This document shows, piece by piece, positions 58,770-64,000 of a stretch of DNA of 64,000 bases. Source of the DNA: Nageia nagi (Eukaryota; Pinophyta). The position numbers were made by a program, and so were the translations under genes. Within the stretch, counting starts at the first letter, position 1, and every line of letters begins with the position of its first letter. The stretch lies in assembly GCA_050084985.1 (NCBI GenBank), contig JBITNC010000001.1, forward strand, positions 63,178,001 through 63,242,000, read 5' to 3'. The notes beneath the pieces were generated by a model. It was not told where the DNA came from and did no database searches. It saw only the letters and a list, made by a program, of their open reading frames with translations.

Positions 58770-59774
58770 ATGGGTTATTGGTGGCCAACCATGGAGCATG
58801 ATTGCTTTGAGCATGTCAAGAAATGTGAACAATGTCAAAGACATGCACACTTGGAGCTTACGCCGACTCAGGAATTAAATTATGTTACATCTCCATGGCC
58901 TTTCTCTATGTGGGCTATGGATTTTATGGGAGTTATTAATCCACCATCTAGTGAGGGACATAAGTTTATCTTGCTTGCTACAGAATATTATACGAAATGG
59001 GTTGAGGCTATCCCGTTAAAAACAGCTACACAGAAACATGTGATCAAGTTCATAAAGGAATACATCATTTGCAGGTTTGGTGTACCACAAAGGTTAATTA
59101 TGGACAATGGGACTAATTTCACAGGTAAGGATGTCAAGGAGTTTTGCCAGAAAATGAAGATTGAGCAGAGATTTTCTTCAGTTTACTACCCCCAAGGTAA
59201 TGGGCAAGCAGAGGCTACAAATAAGACGATTAAAGGGATATTGGCCAAGAATATCAAGAAGAATGGGAGAGACTGGCATGAGCAATTATCTTATGCTTTA
59301 TGGGCATACAGGACAAGTGAAAGGACAGCAACAGGTGCCACCCCATATTCTCTTGTGTTTGGAGATGAAGCAGTTATTCCTCTTGAGATTGAGATACCAT
59401 CATTGAGAATTGCACTCAAGGATGTGATGAAGGAACCACAATATTTGGAGGCAAGAGTGAATCAGCTTGAAGCACTAGACAAAAAGAGAATTATTGCGTT
59501 AGAACACCTCAGAGCATATCAACAGAGAATTAAGAGATCATATGGCAAGAAAGTGGTTCCTAAGGATTTCGAGGTTGGAGATATGGTCTTGCAAGAGAAT
59601 ATTTCCAATATTACAGCTAGAGATGAACTTAAGGGAAAGTTTGAGCCCAATTGGGTGGGACCATACCTTATTACAGAAGTGTTTGGTAGGGGTGCCTACA
59701 GGTTGTCTACATTGGATGGGGAGATTCTCAAGAATCCCATTAATGCTAGGCATTTGAAGAAATATTACATTTAG
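58770..59774 (+). CDS. pol segment 3: integrase
   Basis: It starts MGYWWPTMEHDCFEHVKKCE, giving the Cys-x2-Cys of the zinc region. The catalytic triad is Asp at 58920 (WAMDFMG), Asp at 59103 (MDNGTNF) and Glu at 59211 (QAEATNKT), a DD35E spacing. The C-terminus has a GDMVL start and ends NARHLKKYYI with TAG at 59772-59774. No chromodomain is present, in line with Tat elements. Joined with the preceding segment it would be the full integrase, but the frame is different by one base. Confidence 0.9.
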   Translation: MGYWWPTMEHDCFEHVKKCEQCQRHAHLELTPTQELNYVTSPWPFSMWAMDFMGVINPPSSEGHKFILLATEYYTKWVEAIPLKTATQKHVIKFIKEYIICRFGVPQRLIMDNGTNFTGKDVKEFCQKMKIEQRFSSVYYPQGNGQAEATNKTIKGILAKNIKKNGRDWHEQLSYALWAYRTSERTATGATPYSLVFGDEAVIPLEIEIPSLRIALKDVMKEPQYLEARVNQLEALDKKRIIALEHLRAYQQRIKRSYGKKVVPKDFEVGDMVLQENISNITARDELKGKFEPNWVGPYLITEVFGRGAYRLSTLDGEILKNPINARHLKKYYI

Positions 59775-59887
59775 GCGACCTTCAGGTCGATATGAGCGTC
59801 TGGGTGTTATCAGAGTGTACTAAAGGAATAATCATACGAGTAGATGTCATAAAAACAAATTAGAGAGCCAGCTTGAGTTCAGAATAG

Positions 59888-59932
59888 GAGCGCCCGCGTT
59901 TCATATCGTTAAGAAAGGACCGCCCGCGTTCC
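59888..59932. repeat. GC-rich palindrome pair in 3' untranslated region
   Basis: GGAGCGCCCGCGTTTC (59888-59903) and GGACCGCCCGCGTTCC (59917-59932), 29 bases apart. Confidence 0.7.
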
Positions 59933-60034
59933 TTTATCCAGGAAATCAGCTTATCTAAAGTGTCATGAATGCATCATAGGTGTTTGATCAACGTTATATC
60001 CAGGAGAATGTTGCTTTGAATTTCGTGTTTGCAG

Positions 60035-60179
60035 GCCCGTGATCAGATTATCATGTGCTTATGAGTGGAGTCCAGCTCCCATGATCAGATTACCGTGCTT
60101 TTGAGAGGAGTCTAGCTCCCATGATCAGATTATCATGCTTGTGAGAGGAGTTCAGCTCCCATAGTCAGCTTATCAATTG
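60035..60179. repeat. tandem repeat, unit about 50-60 bp
   Basis: CATGATCAGATTA with GAGGAGT-CAGCTCCCAT recurs three or four times with small changes. Confidence 0.7.
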
Positions 60180-60567
60180 TTTTGCGGAGTTCGGTTCTTC
60201 GGCAACTGCAGTACACCTCTTGATGCGAGGGCTCAGTTGTGTGGAATTTAGCTCTCACATATTTGCTTATCATTGTTTTGCGGAGTTCGGTTCTTCGGCA
60301 ACTGGAGTACACCTCTTGATGTGAGGGCTCAGTTGTGTGGATACTTAGCTCTCCCCCTTTAGCTTATCACTTGTTTTGCGGAGTTCGGTTCTTCGGCAAC
60401 TGCAGTACACCTCTTGATGCGAGGGCTCAGTTGTGTGGAATTTAGCTCTCACATATCTGCTTATCACTTGTTTTGCGGAGTTCGGTTCTTCGGCAACTGG
60501 AGTACACCTCTTGATGAGAGGGCTCAGTTGTGTGGATACTTAGCTCTCCCCTGTGTTTGGTTATGGT
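60180..60567. repeat. tandem repeat, four units of about 97 bp
   Basis: TTTTGCGGAGTTCGGTTCTT starts at 60180, 60276, 60374 and 60471 (periods 96, 98, 97). Units 1 and 3 resemble each other more than 2 and 4 (GTGGAATTTAGC versus GTGGATACTTAGC), pointing to duplication of a two-unit block. Confidence 0.85.
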
Positions 60568-60579
60568 TATCATGTTTGG

Positions 60580-60725
60580 ACTTGTGAGTTGGTCATGTGT
60601 GTTATCATGTCTTGTCTTGTGAGTTGATCATGTGTGTTATCATGTCTTGTCTTGTGAGTTGGTCATGTGTGTTATCATGTCTTGGTCTTGTGAGTTGTTC
60701 ATGTTTTGTCTTGTGATGTGGTCTT
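60580..60725. repeat. tandem repeat, unit about 35 bp
   Basis: GTGAGTTGGTCATGTGTG with TTATCATGTCTTGTCTT recurs about four times, the last units shortened. Confidence 0.8.
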
Positions 60726-61062
60726 GTCAAGTTGTCGTCCGGCCGGCATGTGTGGTCAAGTCGTCTGTCCGGTCATTGTCATATGTGTTGTCAAGTTTGT
60801 TGTCTTGGGTCATCAACATTGCGGCAAAGATTATCAGCTTATCAGACTATCACCTTCTACAGCAAAACGCAAGGGGCAAGCATGCCCAAGGTAATGTAAA
60901 AAGGGAGTTTTCTCAACCTATATCTAGCTTTATCATGATGTTGCTTAAGTTTGGAATGGTTAGTGTTTATCATTGCTTATCAAAATTGCTTGCTATGATG
61001 TTGTGTTTTTACTTTGAATGTAAAATCTCAAGTCATCTCATGATTTCTTCGATTTCACATCC

Positions 61063-61071
61063 AAAGTGGGG
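61063..61071 (+). other. polypurine tract
   Basis: AAAGTGGGG followed by CATC and the TGTTAAC start of the LTR at 61076. Confidence 0.7.
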
Positions 61072-61075
61072 CATC

Positions 61076-61909
61076 TGTTAACACATAAAAATGATTTTAT
61101 GTTTTTAAATCAATAAATTAATGAAATATGCTTGGCTTAACTATATGTCTTGAATGGATAAAAGTGATAATATCAATGTTTGGCTTGAATGGGAATATTG
61201 CATAGGTTATCTTGAATATTGTGTGAATCATCTTGTTTATTGATGTATTTATCTTAAATCTTGTGAATTAACCTTATTTATGTGGATGCACGCCGACCTA
61301 TGGGCGGTATTACCTATATCTATATAATAAGGGATCTAATAGTAAGTCCACAACAACAAGGATACACATGATCCCGCGTATGGTCTTGTAAGTGGCTACC
61401 CCCTAAGGTATCTCTTGGTACCGCCTACAAGGCTGTGGTTTGTGTGCTTCCTTGCGCGAGCTATCCTGACATCTGCGATCAATTCTGATATTATACTGCT
61501 ATCTGAGATATCTATACTGAAGAACTGGACCTAACTGAGAGGTCAAAGCTATCAAGATAAGGCCGCCGGCGCTCCTTTGTGAACGGAAGAACACCGCCGG
61601 CGCTCTTATATTACTGAAACGGACCGCCCGCGGTCCTCTTTTGGCATCATTGCAGGTTGCAACGCTGTTGGAAAGGTAGCTTATCATCAGTACATCGCTA
61701 ATATCTACGTCTTCCGTTGTCAGGTACGTTCCGTGAGGTAAGTACACAAATCACGGTCTTGGTTGGTTACATTTACACCTCTGAATAGTTATATGTTGTT
61801 CATTGTTATCTAGAATAAATTGCTATCCGTAGCTAGAATACAGATAATATTGAGTTTGTAGATAACCCCCTATTTACTTATTTGCATTCTCAATTTTTAT
61901 TTGTAAACA
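61076..61909 (+). repeat. second, shared LTR of young gypsy element
   Basis: 834 bp, three differences from 53097-53930. It serves as 3' LTR of the first copy and 5' LTR of the next, since primer site and gag follow it directly. Confidence 0.92.
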
Positions 61910-64000
61910 TTTGGTGAACCCGACGTGAACTACACATCATTACACTAAAACCCTAAAGGTTTTAGTTCAGATTAACATCTATTTTGTGAGTGTCTTAGTT
62001 ATGGAACAGCTCAAGTTATTCTTGCGTAGTCTTTCAAAAAGGGATTTGAATGAACTATTGGTAGAAATCAGACATGACGATCCGGAGGGATCCAGAGGAA
62101 GGCAACATAGTGCTGAGGGTGACAATAGTAATGTTCAGGCCACAATGGAAGGTATGCAGAGGCAGATAGATAGATTGACAAGGAGATCAGCTCCGCCTAG
62201 CGAGTCTTTCGAATTTGGTAGTCCTTTATGTGATGTCATTCGTAGGCATATGCCCCCAGCCGACTATATTAAGCCAAAGTTCAATAAGTTTAATGGTGGA
62301 GGAGATCCAAGGAGACATATACAAGGATTTCAGGATGAATGTGAACTCACAATTGGTACAGACCAAAGGTTGCAGGCTAAATTCTTCCCTCAGAGCTTGG
62401 AAGGAGATGCGCGAGAATGGTTCTATGGCTTACCTGAAGGGTCCATTACATCATTTGCAGAATTCAGTGACTTGTTTCTGGAGCAATATAAGCATAACAT
62501 CAAGAAGGAGGTTATGCTATCAGATTTATGTGCTATTAAACAGGACAGTAATGAGCAATTGGATAAATTCGTTGTAAGGTTTAAAAAGATATGGCAGCAG
62601 GTAAAGACCAAGTTAACAGAAAAAGAGGTAAATAACATTTTTAAAGAAGCTGTTATATTGCCCCTGCAATCACATGTTATTGATTATACACATCTCACAT
62701 TTTCCGATATGGCATATAAATTGTTAGAGAAAGAAAAAGTCCTTGTGAAGCTAGGGTTTGTAAAGTATAGCAATGGTGATAAGACTAAAGCAGAAGATAA
62801 GAGACCGCAATTGTCAAAGAAGGAGAAAACTATTCATGTGGTTGAAAAGACAAATGTGATGAAAGAAAGGAAATTTGTGAAATTTCCCATACCACCTAGG
62901 TATATCTTAAAAGATCTTATGGCAAAAGAATTATTACAACCTTTACCAAAGCAGGAAGAAGATCCTACAGCAGAAAGACCTCCTTGGTATAGGGAAGATA
63001 GATATTGTGAATATCATCAGACTAAAGGCCATACTACAAATGGGTGTATAAGCCTTAGGGATAGAGTACAGAAACTCATAGAAGAGGGATTTTATGTATG
63101 TCCAGCAAAAGTCCAGGATGTGGAGATAGAGCAACATGTCAATGTGATTTTTCACGAAGATATTTGTGCGGCACTCACAAGAGGGAGAGCTAGAGAAATG
63201 GTAGATCCAGTTACCTGCGAGAGGGAGTTACCAAAAGACCCTAGAAGTTTTGATTTAATTGAGCAATTAAAAAGCACACCAGCTAAGGTTAGTCTCTTTG
63301 AATTACTTCAGATTTCAGCACCTCATAGAGAGATGATGAATCAGGTTTTTAGGAATAGTCAGGTAGATCGAAATATTTCTGTTGCTGCTTTTGCGGAAAA
63401 GGCTAGGATTTGGGGTAAAGGGGAAGTTATTGCATTTAACCCTAATGAGAAGCCTAGCAAGGATGTCACTAGGCTTCACCCGCCTTTGTTCATTGAGGTG
63501 GAGGCCTTTGGAGTAACAGTTAAGCGGTCATTGATAGATGGGGGAGCAGCCCTAAATATTGCTACCACTCACTTGTTGGAGCAATTCGATCCAGATGTGC
63601 TACCTCCAAGGGAAGAAACCACCATGAAAGTCAAAGGATTTGATGGTATACCTAGAAAATGTGCAGGAACTATTACACTACCAATTAAGGTTGGTAATAA
63701 AGTGCTGGATACTTTGTTTTATATCACGGAAGGAAGGCCTTCCTTTAACTTTATCCTTGGGAGACCTTGGATAGATGATATGGAGGGAGTGGCATCAACG
63801 CTACATAGGTGTTTTAAATTCTACTTTGAAGGGAACGTTTATAAGGTTGAGGCAGATGAACAGATGGCTAAGCAGTGTAACTTTGTTTTCCCAGAGAGAT
63901 TTGTTCCATGTGATGCGAAAGACGAAACCCTTCAAAACAGGAATGATCAGATCTACAGGAAAGCATTACAGAAAATCAACGTGATGGATATCGGGATTGG
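61910..64000 (+). mobile_element. second tandem copy of young gypsy element, cut by window end
   Basis: The sequence is the same as 53931-56021 at a constant offset of 7979. I noticed one difference, G54115 versus A62094. The copy continues beyond the window. Confidence 0.9.
62001..64000 (+). CDS. gag-protease polyprotein, second copy, partial
   Basis: Same ORF as 54022-56274, open to the window end, with ATG at 62001. The single noted change turns a Gly codon in the Gly-Ser-Gly-Gly-Arg stretch into Arg near residue 32, outside known domains. The protease motifs at 63537 (LIDGGAALN) and 63753 (FILGRPWID) are kept. Confidence 0.9.
   Translation, partial: MEQLKLFLRSLSKRDLNELLVEIRHDDPEGSRGRQHSAEGDNSNVQATMEGMQRQIDRLTRRSAPPSESFEFGSPLCDVIRRHMPPADYIKPKFNKFNGGGDPRRHIQGFQDECELTIGTDQRLQAKFFPQSLEGDAREWFYGLPEGSITSFAEFSDLFLEQYKHNIKKEVMLSDLCAIKQDSNEQLDKFVVRFKKIWQQVKTKLTEKEVNNIFKEAVILPLQSHVIDYTHLTFSDMAYKLLEKEKVLVKLGFVKYSNGDKTKAEDKRPQLSKKEKTIHVVEKTNVMKERKFVKFPIPPRYILKDLMAKELLQPLPKQEEDPTAERPPWYREDRYCEYHQTKGHTTNGCISLRDRVQKLIEEGFYVCPAKVQDVEIEQHVNVIFHEDICAALTRGRAREMVDPVTCERELPKDPRSFDLIEQLKSTPAKVSLFELLQISAPHREMMNQVFRNSQVDRNISVAAFAEKARIWGKGEVIAFNPNEKPSKDVTRLHPPLFIEVEAFGVTVKRSLIDGGAALNIATTHLLEQFDPDVLPPREETTMKVKGFDGIPRKCAGTITLPIKVGNKVLDTLFYITEGRPSFNFILGRPWIDDMEGVASTLHRCFKFYFEGNVYKVEADEQMAKQCNFVFPERFVPCDAKDETLQNRNDQIYRKALQKINVMDIGI

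Larger units (their letters stand above)
59775..61062 (+). other. 3' untranslated region with minisatellites
   Basis: The region between pol and the PPT is non-coding and repetitive. It contains palindromic units at 59888 and 59917, a group of about 60-bp repeats, four copies of about 97 bp, and several copies of about 35 bp. The open frame at 60632-61081 lies over the short repeats and is not credible. Confidence 0.75.
53097..61909 (+). mobile_element. young Tat-type Ty3/gypsy element
   Basis: Two 834-bp LTRs differing by one substitution and two one-base indels bound an internal region with primer site, gag-protease, RT, a degenerate RNase H, a second complete RNase H, integrase and PPT. 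The second RNase H between the first and integrase is the mark of the Tat group. The element is inserted in PPR-like sequence. Its 3' flank is not ordinary genome but another internal region (61910 on). It is nearly intact but for two pol shifts. Confidence 0.9.

Noticed and set aside
58770-59774. Chromodomain at the integrase C-terminus
   Set aside because: The C-terminus ends in HLKKYYI shortly after the GDMVL block; no chromodomain text follows.
60632-61081. 149-codon open frame in the 3' untranslated region
   Set aside because: Lies over 35-bp tandem repeats and the PPT and LTR start; composition reflects the repeats.
1-64000. CRISPR arrays, bacterial operons or rRNA genes
   Set aside because: None seen; tandem repeats present are satellite or minisatellite type with no unique spacers, and all recognisable coding text is plant transposon-like.

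Overview
This is plant nuclear DNA made almost entirely of transposable elements nested in one another. The evidence is plant-type Ty1/copia and Ty3/gypsy polyproteins, a CACTA (EnSpm) TNP2 transposase, pentatricopeptide (PPR)-like motifs and a plant mobile domain (PMD). The AT-rich background, many broken old elements and absence of intact host genes suggest a large, repeat-rich genome such as a gymnosperm. The species cannot be told from the sequence.

Layout. (1) 1-2442: 3' part of an LTR element with a gag start and a long acidic reading frame but no pol. (2) 2443-15266: decayed sense-strand gypsy element (gag, protease, an early RNase H, RT-RNase H, integrase), then a broken coiled-coil reading frame and a putative polypurine tract (PPT) and 3' LTR start. 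(3) 15267-22719: decayed copia element with a CACTT target duplication; a 1391-bp solo LTR with its own TTTGG duplication is nested in its integrase. (4) 23880-24854: antisense gypsy pol fragment, cut inside its RNase H by a CACTA terminus at 24855. (5) 24855 rightward: a CACTA element whose antisense tnp2 gene (42005 to 28080) is split by a copia element (28961-34619, duplication CTCCT) and a 4.7-kb LTR-like insert (35172-39880, duplication ATCTT). A satellite-like array of about 275 bp lies near the CACTA terminus. (6) 42350-53096: PPR-like tandem motifs interrupted by an antisense gypsy element (44075-52635) that has gag but no pol, and carries a broken PMD gene on its opposite strand. (7) 53097-64000: a young gypsy element of the Tat type with two near-identical 834-bp LTRs, followed directly by a second internal region that shares the middle LTR and runs off the window.

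The young element is the only nearly intact gene set: gag-protease, RT, a degenerate RNase H, a complete second RNase H and a DD35E integrase. Its pol carries two apparent single-base shifts. Short GC-rich palindromes spaced about 30 bp apart recur in its LTR, its coding linkers and its 3' untranslated region; this is the least explained signal in the window. The rest records successive insertions, most of them dateable relative to each other from target-site duplications, on a CpG-poor background with many stops that fit C-to-T decay.
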